Shown: one piece after another, positions 31,041-41,638 of the stretch
Layout of the letters: every line of letters begins with the position of its first letter
How positions within the stretch are numbered: the stretch's first letter is position 1
NCBI RefSeq assembly: GCF_024362695.1
Contig: NC_065408.1
Location: 2,294,001-2,358,000 of the forward strand
Reading direction: 5' to 3'
Length of the DNA: 64,000 nt
DNA from: Pectinophora gossypiella
Lineage: Eukaryota; Arthropoda; Insecta; Lepidoptera; Gelechiidae
Translations under genes and position numbers: made by a program
The notes under the pieces: model-generated
What the model was told of the DNA's origin: nothing
What the model saw: only the letters and a program-made list of their open reading frames with translations
Database searches by the model: none

Positions 31041-31546
31041 GTCATGATTTCGTCTCTAAAATGGCTATTATTTCTTATTATATATACAGTTACAGTCTTA
31101 AGATGATCAAACATAACAAACACAAACCCTAGCGTTATCCTGTTTTTCACAGGGTCCGCTTATCAAACACAAAAATATAACAAAATTTGAAGAAAAACTG
31201 CAGATTGTCTGATTTCTTGTGGGTCTGGCTCCACCAACCAACCAACCCAACTGACAGGACTGGTTATTCTAGCTCTTACAGCATTTGTTATTTTCCCAGA
31301 AACTGTTTCTCTGACTACTTCAAAGAGTGGTGATATCGGTCAACCATGATGGTTGTCAAAGACTAATAGATATTTATGATCCCATCAAGTGGCCTGCCAC
31401 ATATACGTAGTACTTATTAGCTGGACTTAAATTGTTTACTGGAAACAGTTACTCTTTGTTCTTTTGGTTTGGTCTTTTGACGGGCAGAGTCTCATGCGAT
31501 CAGAACCGCTAACATGACGCAAGTAACGAGTACATACTCATTCAAT
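31041..31546. other. Intergenic stretch, no gene seen
   Basis: Holds a small S3 tail scrap (TTTTTCACAGGGTCCGCTTA near 31144). Nothing else recognised. Confidence 0.3.
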
Positions 31547-31847
31547 CGTCTTCTGTCGTCTGGTATGTGAAGTGCATGACCGCCTCATCAACCCTGGTGT
31601 CAGGTTTATTATTGAGCCGCCAAAGGCCCTTGACATGGCTCATGTAACGACTACGTATACATCAGTTAGTAGCAACCGTGACCAACGGCTTAACTTGCCT
31701 TCCGAATCCTTCGATCATCTTACTTTCGAACAGTCCTAATCAAACCAGGGTTCACAAAGTGATTTGTATGATATATCCCCACCGGGATTCAAACCCGGGA
31801 CATCCGGATCGTGAGCCTAACTTTCAACTACTGGACCACGGTGGCCG
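31547..31847 (-). repeat. S1 SINE copy, diverged
   Basis: Full S1 order in reverse, from CTGTCGTCTGGTATGTGAAG to the head complement GGACCACGGTGGCCG, with a degraded B box (GATTCAAACCCGGG). The ORF at 31678-31992 spans this and the next SINE. Confidence 0.85.
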
Positions 31848-31921
31848 TTATATTGTACATTTAATAACTACATTGGTATGTAATTACACCGCAATGCGAC
31901 TAATGGTCTTAAGACTGGTGT

Positions 31922-32248
31922 CCTTCTTCTATCGTGTGGGTTGTGAGGTGGATTACCAACCCCATCAACCCTGGTGTCAGGGTTATTATTGAGCCGCCAA
32001 AGGCCCCTGACATAGCTCATGTAACGACTATTTACTTACATCAGTAAGTAGTAACCGGAACCAACGGGTTAACGTGCCTTCCGAAGCACAGGATCTACTT
32101 GCTTTTTGGTCAATCAGGTGATCAACCTGTAATGTCCTAAACTAATTAGGGATCACAAAGTGATTTTTGTGATTTGTCCCCACCGAGATTCGATCCCGGG
32201 ACCTCCGGATTGTGAGCACAACGCTCAACCACTGGACCACGGAGGCCG
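31922..32248 (-). repeat. S1 SINE, nearly full length
   Basis: CCTTCTTCTATCGTGTGGG through ACTTACATCAGTAAGTAGTA to GGACCACGGAGGCCG. Lies 75 bp beyond another S1 copy in the same orientation. Confidence 0.9.
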
Positions 32249-32563
32249 CTAAGAATGGTCCTGAATTTGGCAGACAGCCAATTGTGGAATTCTATTGAGG
32301 CGGGTCCAGTGACTAACTGCTCTTAATCGCTAATGGTGCCCAATTGAGAGCTCTTCAAATGGTATTCACTCTTGAAGATAACTGTCTATTTGGAGATGAA
32401 GATTCCAGCATGACTAACCACATTTGATCGTTAAGAGCACCTAGTCTGATCTATACACCAACTATTATTTATCGCAGGGAAAATGGGAAACAAGAAACGT
32501 AAATTAAACTTGTTAGGTTTCATCCAAAATGAAGTTTCAAAAGGCGGCATGATTCTAGTTATT

Positions 32564-32804
32564 TATATTTTTTTTGACGTGACTTGTTGTAGATTTGCCG
32601 CAGATGGCATTAACTACTTGGCCGGACAAATGGGGAGCGCTGAAGGCTCTCACCCGGTACAACGTTTAAGACAACAGGCCTGAGGGTGCCCAGTTGGGCG
32701 CGAACCTCGGCTCAGGGCGTCGTCTGATAGGAAGAATATTGAAAGGATTAATCGACCCTAGTGGGTCGATAGCGATAAGCGCTGAATGAGGGAAATCGAC
32801 GACC
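32564..32804 (-). mobile_element. J-family LINE, 5'-truncated
   Basis: Poly(T)-like start, then the Jockey 3' UTR complement including AAGACAACAGGCCTGAGGGT, CGACCCTAGTGGGTCG and GATAAGCGCTGAATGAGGG, stopping at CGACGACC. AGTTATT at 32557-32563 and 32805-32811 is a probable 7-bp target duplication. Confidence 0.85.
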
Positions 32805-33723
32805 AGTTATTAACGACAATCATGAATATAATACAGGATCAAAATCAAAGCCCTGCGGAAAGAGAGCAATGGACTTAAAAACGCCACATCGTAGCCTGTG
32901 GACTTTTAGCCCCCCAGGACAGTAACAGATTTGAACAGCCTTAGAATGACGAATAGAGGCTGCTGTTGGCTATTGATGAGATATTTTTTTTAGTTTATGG
33001 CGACGGATGTGAATTAAACAATGTCGGAGAACATGCAAGCATAATGGCAACACAGTATTCCTAAGTCGGTTTCAAATTGGGAATCCGAGACTCATTTGTT
33101 GTGATTGACAGGAACGTCAGAAAAGACAAAGGAAATCTTTTTTTGACAAGAGAACTTTTTTGACGTGACTTATTGGAGATTTGCTTGAAGTAGCATTAAC
33201 TACTTGGCCGGATCAAGTAAAAGACAACATCAAGATTAAGATATACTATGCCCAGAAGAAGTATCCAATGTGAGTAGTTGGATGCTCGCCGTGAGGACTC
33301 GGTCTATAGTATAGACATAGCCTCCTCGGACATAGATTGGGCTTGAATCGTATGGCGTCAGACGTCGACGCGCATGTACAATCAAAGAGCAAAAACCCAG
33401 CGAATTATTTGTAAACAGTGGTGAAATTCCCCCCCCCCCCCCCCTGATGAAAATGTATGTAAACACCACGATGAAAAAATCGTTAGCGCGTTTCAGACCC
33501 ATTCGTGATCAGTGACTCATTCCCATAAAATCTACTGTAGGTATAATAAATAACCGATTTAATTTTATAACGACACATACTCCAGCATGGAATGTAATTC
33601 AGGCAGATGACTAACTGGTGATAATGGCGCCAGATTTAGCTAGTACAGATGCCATTGACCTTTGAATAACATGTCAGTAACCTTCTATGAAACTACGCAG
33701 GGACTAGCAGTTAATTTGTGACA
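32805..33723. other. Intergenic stretch with LINE scrap and C16 tract
   Basis: A second, shortened J tail complement lies at about 33156-33215 (TTTTTTGACGTGACTTATTG, ACTACTTGGCCGGATCAAG). A run of 16 C is at 33429-33444. The minus-strand ORF 33236-33502 crosses the C tract and is not a credible gene. Confidence 0.4.
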
Positions 33724-33884
33724 AGGGGGGTTAAAAAGGCGACATCGAAGCAATTCACCTAAAAAAGCAATGTTGCAATTTGACATTTGCGCATATAAAA
33801 GTAAGTGCGCAATACAAACAAATGTCAAATAGCAATATTGCTTTTAAGATGAATTGCTTTGATGGTTTCTTTACCCCACTGATT
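33724..33884. mobile_element. M1 palindromic MITE
   Basis: GGGGGGTTAAAAAGGCGACA at left, AGCAATGTTGCAATTTGACA and its mirror TGTCAAATAGCAATATTGCT inside, and GATGGTTTCTTTACCCCA at right. It folds into an imperfect hairpin with no ORF. Confidence 0.8.
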
Positions 33885-34703
33885 TTAAAAGACGCAATTC
33901 ACAATTTACGTTTCAACAGTTTTAAAACAGAAACTTTGTAAAAAAGGTTATTTTCAAAAGGAAGCGAATAATAGCCTGAGGACCAATACTAGGCAACCAA
34001 ATTACTCAAATTGCACATAATTCGAAATTATCATCGTTAAACATCGTACTTAGGTTTTTTAAACATTCATTCTTATAATTTAAGACAAAATTAAAATTTC
34101 GGAACAAGTTTCCTTATAGCCAAAGGCCGGTCCGCGGAAGTCCGTGTTGCTCTATGCTTATAGCAGAAGAAACAAGTCAATGAATCATAAAATATGAAAG
34201 TTTATTTCAGTCCCGACATCAATCGGCATACAAAAAATTACTCATTTAAATTCAGTCACTTTTAGAAATTAGGTCAAATTATTTCGCGAATAAAAATGGT
34301 ATTACAAGGTGACGTGATACATTTAATAACGTTAAAACGTCTGTTTGTCTGTTCCTTAATGACAAATTCGAGCCAACTAGAATATGCTATCGAAAAGCAA
34401 ATCAAAATGCCTCCGCCTCGTACGCGCCGTCATAATTTTAAATTTTATATAGAAATATCGCCACTTAAAAAATCACGTCAATTCGTCGCTCAGTTTTACC
34501 GTGAAAGACGGACAAACAAACAGACACACACACACTTTCACATTTATAATATTAGTATAGATTATAAAGCCACTATCGCGGAACAGAAAAGCTTCATTTT
34601 GTTTTGATAATTTCAATAATTCGCATGCCATCCAGTGACATTACATTATTAACATTTTCCAAATTAACAATACAAATATTGACCTTATCTGTTCTGTAAG
34701 TCA
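33885..34703. other. Intergenic stretch, no gene seen
   Basis: The 103-codon ORF at 34296-34607 ends in a repeat-like patch (GACGGACAAACAAACAGACA, ACATTTATAATATTAGTATA) and is not supported as a gene. Confidence 0.3.
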
Positions 34704-34996
34704 TCATCATCATCATCAGCCCATTAACGTCCCCACTGCTGGGGCACGGGTCTTCCCTATGGATGGATAGGGAGATCGGGCCTTAAACCATAACGCGGGC
34801 CCAGTGCGGATTGATGGTTATTAACGACTGCTAATGCAGCCGGGACCAACGGCTTAACGTGCCTTCCGAAGCACGGAGGAGCTCGAGATGAAAACTTTTT
34901 TTTGTGGTCACCCATCCTATAACCAGCCTTTGCGAAAGTTGCTTAACTTCAACAATCGCAGACCGAGCGCGTTGACCGCTGCGCCACCGAGCTCCT
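34704..34996 (-). repeat. S2 SINE, full length
   Basis: Reverse strand: GGAGCTCGGTGGCGCAGCGG head at 34977-34996, then GCGATTGTTGAAGTTAAGCA, the CTTCGGAAGGCACGTTAAGC block shared with S1, and the CCCCAGCAGTGGGGACGTTA end with (GAT)n. Confidence 0.9.
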
Positions 34997-35603
34997 CGGT
35001 GTTCTGTATGTAATAGATACTAATTCCAATTCTAACAACGCGTACGATACAGAAAAGAATTGTCGGCTTTCAACAGGCACGTCTTCGATAAATCAAATGT
35101 AAATAACATAAGAAAAGAAATACTGCATAGCTTCCCTTTTGAAAGGGATAGTTGCCAAATAACCACTGCCAAATATTAGCAGGAAATTTATCACAACGGC
35201 TTCAAGCATTTTGTTTAAATCCGTGTCCTACGTGAGAATCGTCACGTCGTTTGATTAGTCAAAACATAACTTTTGCAACGGACATTTATTATCAAATTCT
35301 AGGTCGGAGTAATCTAGGTTTTATAAATTGCCACAATCTACACGAGTACCGTCATTTCGGTATCACAAAAACTCACATGAAAATAACTTTAGCATAATTT
35401 CAGCTGAATTTGTACAGGAATAATGGTTTCCAACCAGTTTCTCAATCATTACGCACCGTGCAATAATACATTTGTGTCATGGCTGCGTTTACGCAATGAA
35501 GTTCTGGGATTAATGTCGGTGTTAATCTTTATGTGTTTTTAATTAGGGCACGAGCTGGTATACTTTCCAAATTACTATTTTGAGCTTGTTGACAATCATC
35601 ATC
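34997..35603. other. Intergenic stretch, no gene seen
   Basis: AT-rich; no frame or repeat recognised. Confidence 0.3.
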
Positions 35604-35830
35604 TCCATTACATTACCCCGTTTTCACGGGACGTTTCATACCCCCGAAACGGAGTTTTCTCGGGTAATGTGGATTTCCTCACGATGTTTTCCTTCACCGC
35701 TAAGCACGTTATAATCATTTATGATCCAAACATGAATTCGAAAATCATAAGTTTACGCCTGTTCTGGATTCAAACCTGCGACCTTACAGTAAAAGTCAAG
35801 CGTTTTACCAACTGGGCAACCACGGCTCCA
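35604..35830 (-). repeat. S3 SINE copy, tail shortened
   Basis: CCCCGTTTTCACGGGACG, then GGATTTCCTCACGATGTTTT, CGTTATAATCATTTATGATC and the head complement CCAACTGGGCAACCACGGC. The central GACAGGTCCGG region is missing. Confidence 0.8.
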
Positions 35831-36212
35831 TATTATGTTATTACTACAATAATCCTCTAGCTTTTCCTGTCGGCAAGCGATCCGTAAAGAATTTAAACAA
35901 TTTGCAACAGTAAACCGATTCATAGCATTCGTAACGACTAAGTATAACCTATCGGCTAAAAATCTCGGGTTAATAAACTAATTTACAAAAATAATATGAA
36001 TGTACAGCATCGCTTGCCTCGTTTAGCCGCGATTATATTTACCGGCGCTTACGCAACGGTTTTAAAGTAAGACATTTTGTAATGACCTAAGAGATACTAA
36101 CAAAAAGAATAACAGGCATATATGCCCACGCGTGACTGTGTTCTCAATAACCTAGACTGAAGAAGAGTAATCTCATTATGAACTAAGTACCTACCTGAAA
36201 GCTCGGCTATGG
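35831..36212. other. Intergenic stretch, no gene seen
   Basis: No open frame or recognised repeat. Confidence 0.3.
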
Positions 36213-36360
36213 GTACAGTCATGAGCAATATAATGTACCCACTTTAGGACTCTGTCGCACTAACATATATGAAATTTAGTGAAACTTACAGTTCAATTTG
36301 TCAAAAACGTTAATGTGACATGGAACCAAAGTGTATACATATTAATGCTCGTGACCGTAC
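36213..36360 (-). mobile_element. M2 MITE, complete (148 bp), inverted
   Basis: GTACAGTCATGAGCA at 36213 and TGCTCGTGACCGTAC ending at 36360, with the family core reversed. Same length as the copy at 7310-7457. Confidence 0.85.
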
Positions 36361-36445
36361 TTAGTTTATCTTGCGATGGATGTACCTCTGACTACCCCAA
36401 TTGGGATATAGTCGTGAGTTTATGTTATGTTATGGTATTACCTAC
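36361..36445 (+). repeat. Retroelement tail
   Basis: CTTGCGATGGATGTACCTCT, GACTACCCCAATTGGGATAT and GAGTTTATGTTATGTTATG recur at 60390-60460 and 54620-54672, marking a dispersed 3' tail. Confidence 0.55.
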
Positions 36446-36562
36446 CTGTCTTTCATTGATCTTTTTTTAGACCAATGTGGTGAGCCGCATCGCCGTCTGT
36501 AATGGTCAATAACTTGTAGCTTGTAAGTTGTCCATAATAAATAAATAAAAAAATAACCAACT

Positions 36563-36650
36563 TTTTTTTGACGTGACTTATTGTAGATTTGCCGCAGGTA
36601 TGAACTACTTGGCCGTACAATTGGGGAGCGCTGAAGGCCCTCACCCGGTA
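36563..36650 (-). mobile_element. J-family LINE tail, 88 bp, with TSD
   Basis: Poly(T) then GACGTGACTTATTGTAGATT to CTCACCCGGTA. Flanked by ATAACCAACT (36553-36562) and ATAGCCAACT (36651-36660), a target duplication with one mismatch. Confidence 0.85.
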
Positions 36651-36660
36651 ATAGCCAACT

Positions 36661-37035
36661 GTGTTAGTGAACATTCTAAGAAATAAGAGATATTTGTTCC
36701 CGTCCACTATTGTTTGCAAGCCACGTGTGAAAATGAATAGTCGCATTCTTCGCAACTGACACGATAAGACACTGCAAAGAGAATTGCAAAGTGCACCTTT
36801 GTGACAGCTGCCAAGACGCTAAATATGCTGCATAGCTTCGAAGACCAAAATACGATGTGCGCAAAACATCTTCATTCGCACCTGTCAATCATCCTCAGCC
36901 TACTCAACTCCAAATATGAGAGACCTTCGAAATGCTGCCAAAATCAGTTTTTGTATTTTCAAAATACCGCATGGAATTTCAAGTGGCAAAACACCAAATT
37001 TGACTAATTTCAACTTGTGAATTTAATTAAATGTA
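36661..37035. other. Intergenic stretch, no gene seen
   Basis: Overlapping short ORFs on both strands (36453-37007) lack motifs. Confidence 0.3.
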
Positions 37036-37165
37036 TGGGATTAAAATGGCCACATAGAAAAAAATCATCTAAACATGCAATATTGCTTTAGACATTTTGT
37101 TGCGCACTTACTTTTCTATACGTAAATGTCAAATTGCAATGTTGCCTTTTTAGATTCCCTGATCT
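37036..37165. mobile_element. M1 palindromic MITE
   Basis: ATTAAAATGGCCACATAG and ATGCAATATTGC at left mirror GTCAAATTGCAATGTTGCC at right; the outer right TIR is lost. Confidence 0.75.
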
Positions 37166-37279
37166 ACCCAAGAATTATTCCAGGAAATCAACATTGAACG
37201 TTTGAAAATCGAACATCGGCGAATGGTGCAATTCGCAAATAAACAAACCGGCTGATTTTCTAATTTGCAATAACATTGC

Positions 37280-37519
37280 TCAATCATACGACTGGTTACA
37301 ATCAAAGATGTGGTCGTCTGAAGGCAGATTGTTTACGTTTGGCGGCGCCAGAGATACGTTTGATACGAGCATGGCGCCACGGTTCACCGGTGCGCTTGCG
37401 TCTATATCTGGACCAGGAATGCACAACGCCAGAAACATTCCGCAGACGACATGTTTACTAACTTTCGCAACGGCTTTCGCAATAACAGACACTTCAGCAT
37501 TCGTCGTTTCATTTTTCAT
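37280..37519 (-). other. GC-elevated patch, possible exon
   Basis: Composition rises to near 50% GC over 37300-37500, unlike the AT-rich flanks, and both strands stay open (79 codons minus, 77 codons plus). The minus frame has a hydrophobic segment near residues 23-34 but no recognised family. It could be a small exon of an unseen gene or an old repeat. Confidence 0.2.
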
Positions 37520-37753
37520 GTTTCACTGTGTTTATAAATAACTGATATTGTTTGTTCAAACCAATTAACTTTCTGTAACCTTTCACTTTTGAGAATAATT
37601 AGTATCTTGAAGGATAAACAATTTTGGATTTTTATACGAATAACTACTTATAAAAGTTATTTTTTTACATAGCCTATTGTATTTCCTACTGCTGGGCAGG
37701 TACTTACCTGTTCCTTCCACTTGTACAAGAGAAACGTCTCTATCTTATGTGCC

Positions 37754-37900
37754 CAGGGCGGTTAAAATGGCCACAATGAACCAATTCATAGAAAGCAATA
37801 TTGCAATTTGACATTTACTTATATAAAAATAGGTGCACTGTCAACAAATGCCAAATAGCAATATTGCTTCAATATGGCCTTCATTACTCCCCAGTTTCCA
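37754..37900. mobile_element. M1 palindromic MITE
   Basis: GGTTAAAATGGCCACAATGA, AAGCAATATTGCAATTTGAC and the mirror GCCAAATAGCAATATTGC; ends near CCCCAG. Confidence 0.75.
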
Positions 37901-38561
37901 ATAACAAAAATAGTAAGTTATAACCAATCATTTATTATTAATAATAATAAAAAACATCATAGTATTTATAAGTTCATGTTCTTCGAAAACGGATTCCGTC
38001 TTTCTGCCAATCTTCAATCAGAAGACAAATAACCGCAGTAGTACCACAGAATACATCGGTGGTGCACACACAGTGCCGTGAGCAAAATTGTTGGGATTCT
38101 TCAGTATTTTTGAGCGACCTTCTTCCAATATGCTTTTTAAAATACCATGGTTTTGCGGCCCTCTGGCGAGGTATGCGGTATGCGACGCACGCGCCGCATT
38201 CCGGGCGACATCTCCGCAACTAGGTCAGATCCTAAACTGTACCATGAAAGTTTAAAACACTCTCTCGTGCTAAATATTTCTGTCCACTTTGTATTTTATT
38301 GGATTAATTTCATTCGCTTATTTGTTTCAAGGATTTTCCCTTGTGGCGTGTTCAGAGCTTTACGATAACACCTCTATGTCCCTCAATATTAAACAAAGGT
38401 AGGTAGGTAGTGATGAAAAATAAAAAAAAGTCATTGTCGTCAATTGAAAAATTCATACACTTTCAAAAAAGACGAAATAATTGATGGTCCAATTTTGAAA
38501 TATGACAAGGATGAAAATGAACTTTAAGTTAATCACTAACAAATTCCTAATAAGTCGTCAT
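37901..38561. other. Intergenic stretch, no gene seen
   Basis: A short GC-rich palindromic patch lies near 38160-38205 (GCGACGCACGCGCCGC). Opposed ORFs at 37974-38219 and 38147-38368 overlap it and are not convincing. Confidence 0.3.
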
Positions 38562-38907
38562 CATCTCCCTAGCATTATCCCGTTTTTCACAGGGTCTGCT
38601 TAAAGCTGAAGATTTGACAGGTCCGGTTTTTTACAGAAGCGACTGCCTGTCTGACCTTCCAACCCGCGAAGGGATGAGCAGCCCAATACAGGTTAGATCA
38701 CAAACCTCCGAAAATGCATTTCTCATTAATGCGAGTTTCCTCACTGTGTTATTCTTCACCGCTGAGCACGTGATAATCATTTATGCCATCCAAACATGAA
38801 TTCGAAAACAAATTCGACAATCGTTGGTTTAAGCCTGTGCTGGATTCGAACCTGGGACCTCAAAGTGAGAGACAAGCGTTGTACCAACTGGGTTACCACG
38901 GCTTCCA
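38562..38907 (-). repeat. S3 SINE, nearly full length
   Basis: Reverse order with every block: TTTTTCACAGGGTCTGCTTA, GACAGGTCCGG, CAACCCGCGAAGGG, CACGTGATAATCATTTATG, the B-box complement TGGATTCGAACCTGGGACC, and the head complement GTACCAACTGGGTTACCACG. The best S3 reference in the window. Confidence 0.9.
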
Positions 38908-39276
38908 AATAGTAAAAACATCTCCTAATAAGTAGTTTGAGTAAAGTAAAGACGAATTAAAATCACCTTTAACTAATGCTAATGACTTACTTGTTGATAG
39001 AGCAATGAATCATGAACTGTAAAATATTTAACCTCCAGACACTAGCACAACAACGTAACATAATTAATATAAAAGCAGTGCATTAACTATTCGGTCAGTT
39101 TTATTCATCACATTAAAATCATCAAGCTGTAACATAATAACATCATCCAACATGAGAGCCTTTATTTCAATAACAAGGCAATCGAAATATTATAATGCAT
39201 TTTAAGAAGAGTGAGAAACAAAAACAATTCCTCTGACAGTAGGTAATTAGTAAAAATTACAAAAGCTAATACCATT
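38908..39276. other. Intergenic stretch, no gene seen
   Basis: AT-rich; no open frame or repeat recognised. Confidence 0.3.
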
Positions 39277-39508
39277 ACCTGGAACCAGACAGAGGGCAGC
39301 AGTAACTGTCAGTACTATTCAGAGACGGAGCACAGTTACTCCTAGTACGGCTTTGAAATAGAATACTCTGGGCGCCATCTCACTAGCGTCAGACAGAGTA
39401 CAGCGGGGTGGAAGGCAAGAGGGAAACCACTGCTCTATTTTTCCCTTAAAAAGTAGCATGGAGAATTTTACTCCCACAAGAGTGTGGCTCTTAAACTAGT
39501 AATGATGA
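39277..39508 (+). repeat. S4 SINE-like unit
   Basis: ACCTGGAACCAGACAGAGGG, GGCGCCATCTCACTAGCGTC, AAACCACTGCTCTATTTTTC and the end GAGTGTGGCTCTTAAACTAG match 26695-26930. Confidence 0.8.
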
Positions 39509-40531
39509 ATACCATATACCATCTCTTATGAATATCTCCTTTTCGTTTTGAGTGACCACACTGTTACTGTGTATTCACACAGCGTCTATATTTTCATCGC
39601 ACGTGCTACCATCAAAATAAAGTGCCACAAGTATCAAGATGCACCGCATGCCGTTGTATTTATACCGGAGACTGCATTCCATAAGACCACACTACTTGCG
39701 TAATTACACTCTTTCTTGACTGAGAGTAATGATCGAGATGGCACAGATATTTGCGATGTAATATTTGGTCTCTTATATTTTGTTTCACAAGTCAAAATGC
39801 CTCCACCAACCCGCAGTGAAGCAGCGTGGTAAGGTATGCTCCATATCCTGTACCTAAGAGTGGATGACATTTAGACTATTTATGTTTATATTTTAGTGTT
39901 TATAACATAACACAGAATAAGTACTACTGCGTAAATGCTTAGATACTGCTTCATAACATCGATGTTCTAAGAAGATCTGCAACAAACAATTACATCAGAA
40001 ACAATGCGACCTGCAAAATTTCAGAAGTTAAAAGCGATAACACTTCTAGTTATAATGACTTCAAAGCACACCAGTTCTTCATACAAAGACCTTTGTTCAT
40101 TCCCAGAAATAATCCCTCGTTCTTCCGAGTTCCACAAATATGCGGAGATCTTGACGTTATTTCCGATTATGAGCAGCTCTCCAAATAAATGTAACCTTCA
40201 CGCACATATTTTATTGCGAGGTATTTGAGACCGCAAAGATACTGCGCAGCGAATGAAAATAAACACAAAAAAAATGTCCACGTGTGTGTTCACAATGTTC
40301 AAAATACAAAGTCATTAAATTGGATTGGACTCACCAAAAATATGATTGGTTTACTGTAGTAAACAAGTGAATCGCACACTTTAACAATTCTCTAATTATG
40401 ACAGGGTGACTCTTTAAAACCGTAAAAAGAATGCAGACGGAGAGGGAGAAGTAATGAAATGCAGCGCTGATTTAGACAGATCATCAAAAAAGTAAAGTAA
40501 AAAATAATAACTTCACAGCACAACAGCTCGC
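39509..40531. other. Intergenic stretch with a SINE scrap
   Basis: CTCCACCAACCCGCAGTGAA with GGTATGCTCCATATCC at 39800-39850 is a fragment of the tail repeat seen at 54890. No gene; ORFs at 39634 and 40004 lack motifs. Confidence 0.35.
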
Positions 40532-40543
40532 ACACAGACAACG

Positions 40544-40633
40544 ACCGGGTGAGAGCCTTCAGCGCTCCCCATTTGTCCGGCCAAATAGTTAATGCCATCT
40601 GCGGCAAATCTACAATAAGTCAGGTCAAAAAAA
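40544..40633 (+). mobile_element. J-family LINE tail, 90 bp, with TSD
   Basis: ACCGGGTGAGAGCCTTCAGC to CTACAATAAGTCAGGTC and poly(A), sense orientation. The 12-bp direct repeat ACACAGACAACG at 40532-40543 and 40634-40645 flanks it exactly. Confidence 0.9.
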
Positions 40634-40645
40634 ACACAGACAACG

Positions 40646-41317
40646 CTGCGTAATTTAAAAACAATAAATTCCTTGGACTGAAGAAGTTCGACAGTCGAAA
40701 GTCAAACATTGTAAGCGGCCATCAATTCATACACAAGATGGTTCGCATCATCACATTGTTTCAGGTCTGAAGATGTTGGTAAACGCAGGAAGCAGATTTC
40801 ACAACAAACTCGACGATCAGCAGCCCTACAGTACTTCTTAGAAACGTTTAAAAGAACGCAAATTGTATGTAAGTAAATATTATTTTAACTTCTTTTATCC
40901 TCGTAAACTTTGAATTGTAGTAAATTGATTCGACAATCTGTTTGAATTGTTATTGTGCAATATGTTTAAAAAGTTATGAGGGACGTCACCATCGACACTG
41001 GCCACAAATTTTATAAGTTCGCATTCGTTCTGTAAGTTAATGTCTTTGATTGTTGCTTTTTGTTGTATATTTTGTTTATGTATTTCGTTATCTGTGTGTC
41101 TTTGATATTGTGCCCTACGAAAATAAACGTTTCTCTCTTTCGTAAAAGTGGTCTTTGTAGTTAGGTCCTCTAGAATTCCTAACCCTGATCTTGCATCACA
41201 TTTTTTTTTATATATTACATGCACCCACATCAATTTCTTCATCTATCCCACGACGGAATAGCAACTTCTAAAGCCTGCTGCTATTTTGACCCTATCATAC
41301 AAAGTAACTTAGTTATC
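40646..41317. other. Intergenic stretch, one unconfirmed ORF
   Basis: A 115-codon minus-strand ORF (40895-41242) has mixed composition but no domain I recognise, and no splice context. It is left as unsupported. Confidence 0.25.
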
Positions 41318-41638
41318 GGCCTCCGTGGTCCAGTGGTTGAGCGTTGGCCTCACAATCCCGAAGTCCTGGGTTCGAATCCCGGTGGGGACTTTACACAAAA
41401 ATCACTTTGTGATCCCTAATTTGGTTAAGATATTACAGGCTGATCACCTGATTGTCCGAAAGTAAGATGATCAGTGCTTCGGAAGGTACGTTAAGCCATT
41501 GGTCCCGATTACTACTTACTGATGTAAGTAAGTAGTCGTTACATGAGCCGTGTCAGAGGCCTTTAGCGGCTCAATAATAACCCTAACACCGTTTGATGAG
41601 GTTGGTAATCCACCTCACAACACACACGATAGTAGTAG
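41318..41638 (+). repeat. S1 SINE, full length
   Basis: GGCCTCCGTGGTCCAGTGG head, GGGTTCGAATCCCGG B box, ATCACTTTGTGATCCCTAAT, GATCACCTGATTGTCCGAAA, TACTTACTGATGTAAGTAAG and the CACACGATAGTAGTAG end. The best sense-orientation S1 copy. Confidence 0.9.

Noticed and set aside
40895..41242. 115-codon minus-strand ORF
   Set aside because: No domain, no splice or promoter context; retained only as a comment.
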